Positions 22,601 through 37,600 of a stretch of DNA of 64,000 bases are shown here, piece by piece (the stretch's first letter is position 1; every line of letters starts with the position of its first letter). The stretch covers positions 26,001-90,000 of the forward strand of contig RPFO01000333.1 in assembly GCA_009746045.1 (NCBI GenBank), written 5' to 3'. A program made the translations under genes and the position numbers. Under the pieces are notes generated by a model. It saw only the letters and a list, made by a program, of their open reading frames with translations, was not told the origin of the DNA and searched no databases. The stretch comes from Mesostigma viride (Eukaryota; Streptophyta; Mesostigmatophyceae; Mesostigmatales; Mesostigmataceae).

Positions 22601-25600
22601 CACAGGGTGGATAAACAATATTTGACATGGACGGAGAACACATACAGGCCGGGGAGCAAAGCTGTACGTAGCTACCATGGCGCACTTCTTTTCTATGAAT
22701 GCCTTCAAATGTTGTTCTCGCAAACATCCATGGCATCAACTCTTCCTACAGCACCACCCTCCCTGTTGGCCTTGCTGGCAGGCCTGTGGATGCCCTGGCG
22801 ATAGAACGTCACACGCCCCTTGCCAGGCAGCCCTTTTGCTGTGCTATTTTATCATAGGTCACGTGCTCTCCCAGGCAGCCCCTGTGCTACTCCTCATCGG
22901 CCCGGTGCCGATGAGGATCGCCCCACAACCCCGCGCACCCAAGCACTTGCGCATCGCCCCGCACGTCCCCCCTCACCCGCAGGGCAGCGAAAGCGATGGC
23001 GACGCCGTCGTGCGTGCTGGTCCCACGACCCAGCTCATCGAGGATGACCAGGGAGCGGTGCGTGGCGGATGCCAGGATGGTGCTGGCCTCGGCGAGCTCC
23101 TCAAAGAAGGTGCTGGGGGGACCGGGGCGGGAGAAAACGCAGAGTCGTGCCATGTGGGCAAGCGCAAGGGCGCACAGAATTGTCACAAGTGTCAGAAGTG
23201 ACCACTTGCCCCATCCCCATCCCCATCCCCATCCCCATCCCCATCCCCATCCCCATCCCCATCCCCATCCCCATCCCCATCCCCATCCCCATCCCCATCC
23301 CCATCCCCATCCCCATCCCCATCCCCATCCCCATCCCCATCCCATCGCCATCGCCATCCCCACCCCATCCCCATCCCCATCCCCATCCCCATCCCCATCC
23401 CCATCCCCATCCCCATCCCCATCCCCATCCCCATCCCCATCCCCATCCCCATCCCCATCCCCATCCCCATCCCCATCCCCATCCCCATCCCCATCCCCAT
23501 CCCCATCCCCATCCCCATCCCATCCCCATCCCCATCCCCATCCCCATCCCCATCCCCATCCCCATCCCCATCCCCATCCCCATCCCCATCCCCATCCCCA
23601 TCCCCATCCCCATCCCCATCCCCACCCCCAGCCACAAAATCTGCGCCAGAACCCGCACCAGCATCAGAGTCATCACAATTGGGCCATAATGTGATGTTGA
23701 CGATGGCAGCGGTGACAATTACAACGGTGGCTTCTCGGACACGCGCATTATTGCTGCCAAGCTGCCACCCAAATCCATCCCATAATGACTCGACTGGGTA
23801 CGCAATGCCCCTTGCATGATGTGCATATGCTGGTCGTTCTTTAGGCGTGTCTTGGTGGCCCCCATGCAGCACCCCTCGCACACCCCACTGTGGGAAACCG
23901 ACAGCCAAGAGATGGGCCGCCTTTGCCCTCTCCCTGTCAAACAGGGGGTCCAGAGACGCAACGAGGGCAGCCAGCCAGGCCAACACACCCTGGGACCAGC
24001 GGGGTGGCACAGTGCCGCTCATCTAACATGCTGGATGCGGTTCACATGCGTAGGTACTGTAAGGGCAGTTGGCACGCCACGCGCATGCCCAGGCATGCCC
24101 ACACATGGGTGACCTGCGGTTTGGCTCTTGTCCCAGCCATGCACACAGATGTTTTCAAATATGCCGCCAAAGCCTTACTGTATGGCAGGCGAAAACGTAT
24201 GCCACATGACAGGTTCAGAAAGTACGGCAACGGTGTGCATCACAAACCGGCGGCGCTACACAAAGCAGGCGCGATAGCTGGCATGCTGCCCCCACCCCAT
24301 AAGGATCACTAGCGCCGCGCCCCCCCCGCCCCCACCTGCGGCCGAGCTGGATGCTGTCGGACGCCCCCATGCGCGTGAACACATTGTCCACCACACGGAG
24401 GCGCGCTGATGCCGCCGGCACAAACGAGCCCATCTGCTCACCGCAAGGGAAATTGGGGGGGGATGCACAACGAGATGGCGGTGGGTGCCGTTACGTTTCA
24501 GTCAGACCTCTGCATGTTGTCTGCTTGACTTGGGCACCTGGCCGCGTGCTTGCTCGTTGGGACGCAGAGGGACGGGACCCGATGTTTCCTGGCCGACTCG
24601 GACAACAGAAACAGTGATACGAGCGCGTGGGGGGGAATGAAGCAAGGAATGGCCCAGCCCATTACAGCGACGGGATGGCGGGGGTGGAGGGCGAACCTCG
24701 GCACAACTCATACGGACGGATGGCACAAGAGCAAGCGTCCGATTCCCCGTCCTGTGCTAGCTGCTGGCTGACTCACAGCAAGGGCACATGCTTGGGCTTT
24801 GGGTCTTGCCCGCACGCGTCCATGTAAACATGCGCCTGCACCGGATGGTTTCTGGCACGTCAGCCCACAACCTCTGTTGCGATCCTGACACGCATGACAT
24901 CATCCTCACGCAACCCTGACACGCATGACATCATCCTCACGCAACCCTGACACGCATGACATCATCCTCACGCAACCCTGACACGCTTGACATCATCCAC
25001 ACGAAACCCTGACACGCATGACATCATCCACACGCAACCCTGACACGCATGACATCATCCATGCGCAACCCTGACGCGCATGACATCATCCATGCGCAGC
25101 CATCTCCCCAGGAGTTGCCAGCCTCACCTGCGCCATACCCGTGAGAAATGCGCGCAGAACCACCTGCGCCATGATGGGGATGAGCCGCACAACCACCTGC
25201 CATGATGGGGATGAGCGGCCACACCCACCTGCGCCATGATGGTGATGAGGGCCACCTGTCGGATGTACACGCTCTTGCCACCCATGTTGGGGCCTGTGAT
25301 GATGACGCAGCGCTGCCCCCCCGCGTGCAGGCGGCAGCTGTTGGGCACAAACGCGGAGGCCAGCATGACATCCAGCACCTGCCACCAGGCGCAGGCAGAC
25401 AGCGGCGGTGGCCACCGCACGTGGCAATAAAAAACCTTTAACACGTTGCATGATTGCAAGAAGGAGCACAGTGACCGTTGCGGATGCCAGGGTGTGAAGA
25501 CGCGGGGACCCACCGCCAGGACCTCCTGGCATTCTCCAAATGAAAAGAAGCAAAGCATCGATTCCAGGCCGCTGAGGCACATGGGATTTGCAATTCACTA

Positions 25601-28600
25601 CTCATGCCCTACACACTTGATGACAGCAACCTTTAGCCACAGCTGCTATTATAAAACTGAGCTCAACGGGCATGGGGCGCAGGGGGATGGGCAGCATGGC
25701 CGGGGCAGCTGCCTCCTCGGCAGCCCCCTGAGGTCTGTGGGCAGGAGAGCCGCCGCCTGCCACAGACGTCAAAAGACGGCAAGTGGTATCAGGATGACCA
25801 GTACAGCCACGTGGCCGGCTGAGCACACATTCCCCGCCCCGTGTAATGCAGGGCAAGCTTGCCACACCTCCGCAGTGCCCGAGGTGGACTGCGGTGCCAG
25901 GTGGCAGCAGGGCGACAAGGATTACGGTGCCCTGCCCTCGTATTTCCGGAGAATCTCATCCTTACCTCATAACCAGGGGAATGCCTACCACTGCATCCGC
26001 AGGGGGTGAACAAGCAACTGCTTGTGCACGTCCCCTGCCACCTGTCGCATCGTATGCTGGCACCCGCCCACGAGACCAGATCGCCCACACCCCTCCCATG
26101 CCAGCATCGCCTCATCCCATCGACCCATTCCAAGAATGCAACGACGCCAGGCGACTGCCCGCCCCCCTCAGGCACGCACCGGGTGGCGCGCGTCCTCCAG
26201 CATAATCTGTGGCTCCGCCGAATCCTCTACAAAGTGGGGGCGGACGTAGCCCTGGCACGAAAACGTGGTTGGAAGCGCCGGCACGAACGCATGCGCGGGT
26301 GACAGGGGGTTAGGCACCATGCAAGGCCGTCAAGCACCGCAAGCACAGAGCCCTGGCTGTGCACTCAGCTACCCCCACGCCCAGCCACCAGTCCATGCGC
26401 CACCAGGCCATTTGCCGCCAGTCCATGCGCCACCAGGCCATTTGCCGCCAGTCCATGTGCCACCAGCCCATTTGCCGCCAGTCCATGCGCCGCCACGGAT
26501 ACTAAGGCATGGATGGCGTGGCCATGCTTCCTACTAAGGAGCCCGAGACATGGCTGCCAACACCTGCCACCAGCCTGCACACCGCGCGGCCAGTGCCACC
26601 CAAGCCCACATCCTACGTCAACCGCGCTAGAAAGTCCAAGTACCTCAGCCCATGGGTGGCTGGTGGCAGCATGACCATCGCGGGCCACAGGAGCACAAGC
26701 CCTACAGTGCATAAAAGGGTGTGCGCTGACCCTCTATGCTCAGTGCATAACACTCCATGTGAGGTCCAGCCGTAGGAGGACCCGCGTCGATGGGGGGAAG
26801 ACTCTAAGAGCCACACGCTGCGTCGATGGGGGGAAGACTCTTGATGGGTGGAGCCACACGCTGCGTCCACTCATCAAATAGGAAGACTCTTGATGGGTGG
26901 AGCCACACGCTGCGTCCACTCATCCAAGCTCCCCGCCTCATCCACCTATTTTCGAGCTACCTCCTGCATTTCCAGAAAAAATCCACCCCACCAGCCATGC
27001 CACCTGGCACTGGCCCCCCCCACCCACCTGGTGGCTGGCAGCGACGCGCGCAAGGGAGAGCAGGCAGTCGAGTGCGGCTGCCGCCTGCACGGCGCCCTGG
27101 AATGTGGCGTAGTGCTGCAAGGCCGAGAATCCAGTGGACGGTGGCATCGGGCGCACACCCGGCACGCGGCCACAAGCAGCCACAAGCAGCCACAAGCAGC
27201 CACAAGCAGCCACAAGCAGCCACAAGCAGCCACAAGCAGCCACAAGCAGCCACAAGCAGCCACAAGCAGCCACAAGCAGCCACAAGCAGCCACAAGCAGC
27301 CACAAGCAGCCACAAGCAGCCACAAGCAGCCACAAGCAGCCACAAGCAGCCACAAGCAGCCACAAGCAGCCACAAGCAGCCACAAGCAGCCACAAGCAGC
27401 CACAAGCAGCCACAAGCAGCAGCAACCAGTCGCGCGGTGGTGGTGAGCGGTGACGACGACCACCCGCCGAAATCCCAGGGAGACCCAGGCAGGCGTGGCG
27501 AACGTGCGAGAGCAGCTGTGGCAGATGGGTGCTAAGGGGCGGGATACAAGCCTACGCAGCCACCAGGTGGTTGCTAGGTGGTTGCCACGTGGTCGCCCGC
27601 AGCATTGGACGTAAATGAGGTTTGGGGTGACGTAAAGTAAACGCAAATCAAATGCCAGAAAGGGACTTCAATTAAAAGGGACGTAACCAAAACTTAACGT
27701 GAACATAAGGATAATCCTTGTCATAAGGAGCAGGGGTTGGGACAGCTGCGGCTGCCAGCAATGGCAAGGCGGCGACCGCTTTCATCGCTGTAGGACTGCT
27801 GTTTGCTGCCTGCCTGCCTGTGCTTGCCACCACAGGCGGTGACCAAGCTGCGGCTGCCAGCGATGGCAAGGCGGCGACCGCTTTCATCGCTGTAGGACTG
27901 CTGTTTGCTGCCTGCCTGCCTGTGCTTGCCACCACAGGCGGTGACCAAGCTGCGGCTGCCAGCCATGGCAAGGTGGCGACCGCTTGCATCGCTGCAGGAC
28001 CGCTGTCCGCGACGAGGGGGGACGGCCATGGCTTTCAGACTGACTCGCGCGCGTTGCGGCTCCTGCATGCACAGAGCGGTACTTGCCAGCTCGAGGAGGC
28101 GTACACCACATGCCGAAGTTACGTGTTTACGAGGCATCTTCAGTCCCATACGTAAATTAATCATTTCAGCGCCTGTAAATTCCCACATAAATAGATGTAA
28201 ATCATACGTAAATTATGACTTACATGTACGTCTGGACTGAAAGTACCCCGTTTATGCCCAACCCTGGTTGCCAGCTCACCCCACGCCGCAAAAACGCATG
28301 CAATCCGGTGCAGCCCAATGTTGATGCTCACCACTGGCCCACCCCATGGCTCGTTGAAGCGCATGGGAATGCGGAGCACATGGGAATGCGGGGACAACTC
28401 GTATTGATCGTCCCCCAAAGACGGACCGGGCTGGCCAGAGTCGACTCATCCGAGCTCTGCCCGTCGCGGCCTTTCCCTTCCATGATGCACAAGCATGCGC
28501 GCGCCTATTCCCATGCCCACATTTAAGGCCCCTAACTAGCCAACGCTCAGAATGTACAGCACTGCAACCGCATGCGCGATGAAGGGCACGTACGTGTACG

Positions 28601-31600
28601 TCCACCACAGCTCGCACTTTCTCCTTGCATCTGCCACCTGTGGACGGCCCAGCTCACCCCCTGCTCGTCGTGGCATGCGCTCGCCCCTGCTCGTTTCGTG
28701 TGCCACCTGCACCCACCTTTAGCACCGCGTGCTACTCCGGTCACAGAACGGACCACCATGGGAGCAACCAGCGCGGCCGGTGCGTCCCACTCCCACACGG
28801 ACAACCACGCGGCAGGACTCGACGGCAGACCCATGTATTGTACTAGTACCACAGTACATTCTGCACACATCCATGCTGCCCACCCACGCTGCCGGCCCAT
28901 CCTGCCCACCCATCCCGCGTGCCCATCCCGCGTGCCCATCCCGCATGCCCACCCATACTGCGTGCACCGGCCACGTGATGACCCCCTCTACACACCGACC
29001 ACCACGCAGACATGGGACGTGGCGACAGGTTATTTTTGACACCTGGCACGCCGCCGTTGTTACACCTGCTCCATGCGGCCAAAGTCCTCACCCATCCTCA
29101 TCAGTCATGGGCTGGTTCCAACGGTCCCGCCATGTACCCCCATGGGCGGGTGCCGCACTCACCTGCCCGCACTGTGCCAGCAGCTGCCCCCACGCCCGGC
29201 CACATGCGGCCTCGAGCGACTCGCGTGCCACGTTCAGCCGCTCCATCCCCACCGTGACGTCCGGCGGGTGGTAGCGGTGTGCGCGCTGCGTGCTGCTGAC
29301 CTTGATCCAGTCCGAGGGCACGCGCTGGCCAGGCGACAGCTGCAGGGGGGGGGGGGCGTGCCGCAGCAGTGGGGCATTAACATCACACACTAAGGTCAAC
29401 GACAGGTTCAGAGGGATGGAAACAAAATAAAGGCACTCCCCGGGGCGCATCCCCGGCAATGTCGCCCCTGCAACCGTGCCAACCTGGGCACCCCTGGCAC
29501 CTATACCTCAAAGACACGAACCTGGCCTGCGATGGGGGCAAGAAGTGGGACCGGCGAGTCCCTTGGCTGGCCTCATACAGAAACGCATCAGGAGTGTGCG
29601 CTGGTACGCCCAAACGGGTGGGCCCTGGCTCCCACCCCCCACAGCGCTGGATTCCGCCCCCCACCCACAACGCTGGATGCCGCCGCTCCTCACCTCAATC
29701 AAGTACTCCACTCCCGACACCGTGCAGTACTGTAACGTTGGCTTGTTCACAATACGCCGCAGGTCCACGAGCAGGCCCTTGAGATGAGCCTCCGCTTTCT
29801 TCACCTCCCCTCTCCATCGGGTAACCTGCAGGGCGTGTGCACAGTGGGTGTGTGTGCATGAGGTACCACGCAAAAGCAACCGGCGGGGCAGGGCGCAGGG
29901 AGCATGCGGGCATCCTGCCGTCCGCCATATACGGGCATCCAAGAAATAACAATCCAGGGTGCCAGCATATGCAAAGGAACATTTTGAACCCCAACCACTA
30001 GCCCTAGCCCCCTACCCCATGCAGGCGCAGGAAGCTGCGCTTGCTACACTGCTTCACCATGGGCACAGGAAGCTGCGCTTGCTACCCTGCTTCACCATGG
30101 GCACGTGAAGCTGCGCTTGCTACCCTGCTTCACCATGGGCACAGGAAGCTGCGCTTGCTACCCTGCTTCACCATGGGCACAGGAAGCTGCGCTTGCTACC
30201 CTGCTTCACCATGGGCACAGGAAGCTGCGCTTGCTACCCTGCTTCACCACGACATGGAGATGGTGTCCCCATGGCCCATGTACGGCCACCCCCACAACCT
30301 GACGCCCTCCCCAACTCCCAGCGCCACCCCAATGACCCACTCACCCCCTCCCTCCCTTTCCTTCCCCTCTCACTCGCTCCCCCTCGCGTGCTCTGTCTCC
30401 CCCCACCCTACCTCGGGGAACTTGTCTTCTCCCTCACACGTCAGCAGCCGCACTTTGTCCCCCGCGGCCGCCGCCTCCACATCCACCTCCCGCAGAAGCG
30501 CGGTCGCCGCCTGCGTCACTTCCCGGCCTGCCACCGACCGCAGAAGCCGGCGAAGTAGCGGTGAACCAGCACGCGCCACATGGCCACCGCTTTCATCGTC
30601 GTCACGAGAGGCCTGCCCCGCTTCCGCGCGCGCATCGCCGTCATCGTCATCCCCCTCCACCGCCGCGCTGGCAGGCGAGGCATCGAAACGGTCCGCAGGG
30701 CCGGGGGAGCCGCCGCATGCGGTGGCCGCGGCCTCTCGCGCGTGCAGCAAGCCGGAGCGCCGGATGAGGCTGGCCGCCGCCACAAGACTTTGCAGCACCG
30801 CCACAAACTGTTGGGCGAGGCAGAAGGGGAAGTGGGGAGGAGAGGGGGGCCAAGGAGGGGGGGAGAGGGGCGGTGGTGGGGGAGGCATGTGCCACGGTGG
30901 CATGGAAGTCAGGGACGTTCTCCTTCCCTTGGCATAGGGACCGCTCCAATGGGAACTTCGAATAGGCACCGTTTGAACAGGGGTGGTTCAAATGGGGAGT
31001 TTTCAGAGCAAGCTCCAATACAGCGGCCAAAGAATGCGCATGTCTAGAGGTGATCAGCGGGCACTGGCACAGGGGCGCATTGCCTCGGCGGGATAACAAG
31101 CGTGCACCTCTGCGGGGGTTGCCGTGCGGTGGAATAACCGTGTTATGCCACGCTCCAAGTCCGGGGACGCCAGCACACCCAGCAGCCGCTGCAGGATGCC
31201 TGCCACGCTGCTGCCCGCAATGCTTCTGCTGGAGGAGCCCCCCTTGGTGCGGCCCTGGTCAGTGCTGGACGCGAGGGAGGTTGCCAGCTCATCCACCGCG
31301 TCCAGCCGCTCCTCCACCAGCTCGCGGCTGGTCAGCGGGTGGCCCACCTGCAGGGGGGCAACGGGGCCAGCACGCCAACCGCAGGAACCAACGGGAGTGA
31401 GCTGACCGCTGACGCACGCACCAACACGACGGTGTTGCACTCACCAAGCGCGGCCTCAAATCTGAAGGCGCACTATCCCCTACAATGGCAAAAACGGAGA
31501 CCCCTCCAAGCCGTTCAACCCCTCCACTTTGTGGCAAACAGGCCAGGTGTCCCTGGCAGAACTACGGCACCACAAAACATGCAACTCACCAGCACATCGC

Positions 31601-34600
31601 CAGCCAACAGCCACGAGGGGTGCAGGGTCCTGGTGGCAGAGATGGATAAAACGGTGCTTCGACTGCCACCCCATGCCCACACCCATGCGCCGCGGCCATG
31701 TATCCACAACCCAGAAGACCGCCATGCCCTAAACCTATCCTCCCTTCAACACAAACAAAGCTGCACATCACAGTAGTGCACAACAGCAGAGGTTTTACAT
31801 ACAGTAGTGCCCATCGCAGTATATATACATAGGCTGCACATCGCAGCAGTGCACATCAGCAGAGGTTGAAAATACATCCCTTGAAGCGCACATAGGAATG
31901 GTTTTCGTGCCTGGCTGCCCAGGTGCATGCAGCCACGCAACAGCCACTCCGCAAGCGCAGGCACGCACCCATTTGCGCAGCAGGCGGCGGCCCATGGCGG
32001 TGCGTGTCTGGTCCAGCAGCCACAGCAGGGAGCCCTTGGTCTGGCCGGCAGACGTCTCCAGCACCTGCTCCGCAAGCAATGCAGCCCACGAGGCAAGCCA
32101 GACACGACACGCGTGAGGGCCACGCCCGTCCCACTTTACAATACAAGTTTCAAACCATTCACCCTAGCACCTACGGCCCAGGGCGGATGTCGAACCACCG
32201 AATGCCTTGACGAGTGTGCCAGCATCATCATGCGCGACCGCTAGACCAGGGGCCGCCGGTGCCAGGCAGTCCAGCGCTTACTAAGCACCAGCTGTCCAGC
32301 GCTTACCAAGCACCAGCTGTCCAGCGCTTACCAAGCACCAGCTGTCCAGCGCTTACCAAGCACCAGCTGTCCAGCGCTTACCAAGCGCCAGCTGTCCAGC
32401 TCGGCATCGCCCACCCAAACAACGGTCCGATAATGAGGTGGGGCATCATTGGTGGGCAAGCATGCCGCAGGCGGTGACGGCAGGCTGACAAATGCAGTAA
32501 CCAGACCAAAGCTGATTGGTAACTACCATAGGGAGGCTGTTACACAGGGAAGATGTCAATGTCCATAAGCAGCATGTTGCCCTGGGGTTGTCCACCTGCC
32601 CACTGTGCAACTTGCAAATAGATTATGCATTCGCAATACCACCACCCCCCAACCAGCATTACGGAATGCCTTCCTGTCATGCTCGCGAGTACAGTGATCG
32701 CTTAGTGACCGCAATCCGATCGCAACGCTATGACATTGCCAAGATGTCCCCGCTTCCCTCCGCCGTTTAAAACATCGGGTGTGATGCTTCGACCCCCAGG
32801 CATGGCTTTCGGTCTGTCCAGCCCCGCACTTTTCCTCCCCATTCCTTCGCTGCCCCAAAGTCCTCCGCCGGGATCCTCTCGCCACATGCCTCCACCGCTG
32901 TCTCCGGGGCTTCTCACACCCTGCACACAAGACATCGCCCTCGGAATGCACCTTGGCCTTACCTCCAGCTGCCGCAAGGTGTTAGGGGTCAGCGTCATGT
33001 GCGTCGCGTCGGAGAATCGCTTGAAGCTCTTGGACAAGCGCAGCAGCTGGCGGCGTCATGGGACCAATGGGGGCACAGGATAGGGACAGGGGGACGCGCG
33101 TGCCGCAGCAAGGCGACCGAATGAGCGGCACATGCCATGGCATGTGGCACCCTCAATGCGCAAGCATGCCAGCAACCATTTTGTGCGAGGTGCGAAGGGT
33201 GGGGGACGCAGGGCCATGCATGCCTCTCCTTGGAAAGAGCAGCACTGTCCAGAGCAGCACGGTCCAGGGCACACAGCGCTTTACCCTATGGGTGCTGGGG
33301 TTGTCTGGCCCATGTTACCCGCCGCTTGATGGAGCAGGGATAAAAGCGCCCACTCAGGAATGCAAGCCAACGACGCCAAGCAGCAAAAACAAAAGAGCGG
33401 TGCCTCCAGATCGGTGCATGCACTCATGAGACGTTTTGGACCGCTGCGTGCGTGCAGAGAGGACCAGAAGAGGGAGACATGGGGAGGAAGGCTATGTGCA
33501 CACCAGCATGCATCGGGGCGTGTCAAGTCATCCCACAATTTGCCCCGCAGGGGGGATGAAACTCGGCATATATGGCCAGGGTGAATCCCATCCTGGCAGC
33601 AAAGCTGTTTCTCCTCCTTCCCCCACGCTTGCTGTGCAAATGTTGTTGTTTCCCATCAGGCATGCCCAACCATGCATGCCATGGTCATCTCTAGGCAATC
33701 CCAGGCCGCTCTCAGCCCCCCAAAATAGAGACAAGCACAGGGCAAGCGCACACCCCCCTGCCACTGCCATCCCACACGTGGCGCTTCTCAAGCTGGCAAC
33801 AGCTCCCTGCTTAGACGCCCATGCAAGAGCGGCCGCAGACAAGCCTGCATGCCAAGCTATGAGGCGCACCCCCACGCACGCGCTCCCGTGACTGTTGCCG
33901 CCAACCCCCCACGCACGCGCTCCCGTGACTGTTTACGCCAACCCCCCACGCACGCGCTCCCGTGACTGTTGCCGCCAACCCCCCACGCACGCGCTCCCGT
34001 GACTGTTGCCGCCAGCCCCCCACGCACGCGCTCCCGTGACTGTTTACGCCAACCCCCACGCACGCGCTCCCGTGGCTGTTGCCGCCAACCCCCCACGCAC
34101 GCGCTCCCGTGACTGTTGCCGCCAACCCCCCACGCACGCGCTCCCGTGACTGTTGCCGCCAACCCCCCACGCACGCGCTCCCGTGGCTGTTTACGCCAAC
34201 CCCCCACGCACGCGCTCCCGTGGCTGTTGCCGCCAACCCCCCACGCACGCGCTCCCGTGACTGTTGCCGCCAACCCCCCACGCACGCGCTCCCGTGACTG
34301 TTGCCGCCAACCCCCCACGCACGCGCTCCCGTGGCTGTTGCCGCCAACCCCCCACGCACGCGCTCCCGTGACTGTTGCCGCCAACCCCCCACGCACGCGC
34401 TCCCGTGGCTGTTGCCGCCAACCCCCCACGCACGCGCTCCCGTGACTGTTGCCGCCAACCCCCCACGCACGCGCTCCCGTGGCTGTTGCCGCCAACCCCC
34501 CACGCACGCGCTCCCGTGGCTGTTGCCGCCAACCCCCCACGCACGCGCTCCCGTGACTGTTGCCGCCAACCCCCCACGCACGCGCTCCCGTGGCTGTTTA

Positions 34601-37600
34601 CGCCAACCCCCCACGCACGCGCTCCCGTGACTGTTGCCGCCAACCCCCACGCACGCGCTCCCGTGGCTGTTGCCGCCAACCCCCCACGCACGCGCTCCCG
34701 TGGCTGTTGCCGCCAACCCCCCACGCACGCGCTCCCGTGACTGTTGCCGCCAACCCCCCACGCACGCGCTCCCGTGACTGTTGCCGCCAACCCCCCACGC
34801 ACGCGCTCCCGTGACTGTTGCCGCCAACCCCCCACGCACGCGCTCCCGTGGCTGTTTACGCCAACCCCCACGCACGCGCTCCCGTGGCTGTTGCCGCTAA
34901 CCCCCCACGCACGCGCTCCCGTGGCTGTTGCCGCCAACCCCCACGCACGCGCTCCCGTGACTGTTGCCGCCAACCCCCCACGCACGCGCTCCCGTGGCTG
35001 TTTACGCCAACCCCCACGCACGCGCTCCCGTGGCTGTTTACGCCAACCCCCACGCACGCGCTCCCGTGGCTGTTGCCGCCAACCCCCCACGCACGCGCTC
35101 CCGTGACTGTTGCCGCCAACCCCCACGCACGCGCTCCCGTGGCTGTTTACGCCAACCCCCACGCACGCGCTCCCGTGACTGTTGCCGCCAACCCCCCACG
35201 CACGCGCTCCCGTGACTGTTGCCGCCAACCCCCCACGCACGCGCTCCCGTGGCTGTTGCCGCCAACCCCCCACGCACGCGCTCCCGTGGCTGTTTACGCC
35301 AAACCCCCCACGCACGCGCTCCCGTGGCTGTTGACGCCAACCCCCCACGCACGCGCTCCCGTGGCTGTTGCCGCCAACCCCCCACGCACGCGCTCCCGTG
35401 ACTGTTGCCGCCAACCCCCACGCACGCGCTCCCGTGACTGTTGCCGCCAACCCCCCACGCACGCGCTCCCGTGACTGTTGCCGCCAACCCCCCACGCACG
35501 CGCTCCCGTGACTGTTGCCGCCACCCCCCACGCACGCGCTCCCGTGGCTGTTGCCGCCAACCCCCCACGCACGCGCTCCCGTGGCTGTTTACGCCAACCC
35601 CCCACGCACGCGCTCCCGTGACTGTTGCCGCCAACCCCCCACGCACGCGCTCCCGTGACTGTTGCCGCCAACCCCCCACGCACGCGCTCCCGTGGCTGTT
35701 GCCGCCAACCCCCCACGCACGCGCTCCCGTGACTGTTGCCGCCAACCCCCACGCACGCGCTCCCGTGGCTGTTGCCGCCAACCCCCCACGCACGCGCTCC
35801 CGTGACTGTTGCCGCCAACCCCCCACGCACGCGCTCCCGTGACTGTTGCCGCCAACCCCCCACGCACGCGCTCCCGTGGCTGTTTACGCCAACCCCCACG
35901 CACGCGCTCCCGTGACTGTTGCCGCCAACCCCCCACGCACGCGCTCCCGTGACTGTTGCCGCCAACCCCCCACGCACGCGCTCCCGTGACTGTTGCCGCC
36001 AACCCCCACGCACGCGCTCCCGTGACTGTTGCCGCCAACCCCCCACGCACGCGCTCCCGTGGCTGTTGCCGCCAACCCCCACGCACGCGCTCCCGTGGCT
36101 GTTTACGCCAAACCCCCCACGCACGCGCTCCCGTGGCTGTTGCCGCCAACCCCCCACGCACGCGCTCCCGTGACTGTTGCCGCCAACCCCCCACGCACGC
36201 GCTCCCGTGACTGTTGCCGCCAACCCCCCACGCACGCGCTCCCGTGACTGTTGCCGCCAACCCCCCACGCACGCGCTCCCGTGGCTGTTTACGCCAACCC
36301 CCCACGCACGCGCTCCCGTGGCTGTTGCCGCCAACCCCCCACGCACGCGCTCCCGTGACTGTTGCCGCCAACCCCCCACGCACGCGCTCCCGTGACTGTT
36401 GCCGCCAACCCCCCACGCACGCGCTCCCGTGACTGTTGCCGCCAACCCCCCACGCACGCGCTCCCGTGACTGTTGCCGCCAACCCCCCACGCACGCGCTC
36501 CCGTGACTGTTGCCGCCAACCCCCCACGCACGCGCTCCCGTGACTGTTGCCGCCAACCCCCCACGCACGCGCTCCCGTGACTGTTGCCGCCAACCCCCAC
36601 GCACGCGCTCCCGTGGCTGTTTACGCCAACCCCCCACGCACGCGCTCCCGTGGCTGTTGCCGCCAACCCCCCACGCACGCGCTCCCGTGACTGTTGCCGC
36701 CAACCCCCCACGCACGCGCTCCCGTGACTGTTGCCGCCAACCCCCCACGCACGCGCTCCCGTGACTGTTGCCGCCAACCCCCCACGCACGCGCTCCCGTG
36801 ACTGTTGCCGCCAACCCCCCACGCACGCGCTCCCGTGACTGTTGCCGCCAACCCCCCACGCACGCGCTCCCGTGACTGTTGCCGCCAACCCCCCACGCAC
36901 GCGCTCCCGTGACTGTTGCCGCCAACCCCCCACGCACGCGCTCCCGTGGCTGTTTACGCCAACCCCCCACGCACGCGCTCCCGTGACTGTTGCCGCCAAC
37001 CCCCCACGCACGCGCTCCCGTGACTGTTGCCGCCAACCCCCCACGCACGCGCTCCCGTGACTGTTGCCGCTAACCCCCCACGCACGCGCTCCCGTGGCTG
37101 TTGCCGCCAACCCCCCACGCACGCGCTCCCGTGACTGTTGCCGCCAACCCCCCACGCACGCGCTCCCGTGGCTGTTGCCGCCAACCCCCCACGCACGCGC
37201 TCCCGTGGCTGTTGCCGCCAACCCCCCACGCACGCGCTCCCGTGACTGTTTACGCCAACCCCCCACGCACGCGCTCCCGTGACTGTTGCCGCCAACCCCC
37301 CACGCACGCGCTCCCGTGACTGTTGCCGCTAACCCCCCACGCACGCGCTCCCGTGGCTGTTGCCGCTAACCCCCCACGCACGCGCTCCCGTGGCTGTTTA
37401 CGCCAACCCCCCACGCACGCGCTCCCGTGGCTGTTGCCGCCAACCCCCCACGCACGCGCTCCCGTGACTGTTGCCGCCAACCCCCCACGCACGCGCTCCC
37501 GTGGCTGTTGACGCCAACCCCTCACGCACGCGCTCCCGTGGCTGTTGACGCCAACCCCTCACGCACGCGCTCCCGTGGCTGTTGACGCCAACCCCCACGC

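Noticed and set aside
23213-23632. Internal telomere or chromosome-fusion site
   Set aside because: Single-gene context on both sides (MSH3 exons 17 and 18 in order) shows an intronic microsatellite rather than a fusion.
22996-24022. Pro-His, Pro-Ile and Gly-Met/Gly-Asp repeat proteins
   Set aside because: Translations of the (CCCCAT)n microsatellite in every frame.
26938-27535. Leu/Cys/Gly or Gln/Ala/Thr repeat proteins
   Set aside because: Translations of the CCACAAGCAG decamer array inside MSH3 intron 13.
30041-30937. 298-codon + strand frame
   Set aside because: Composed of the 38-bp array and the antisense of MSH3 exon 11.
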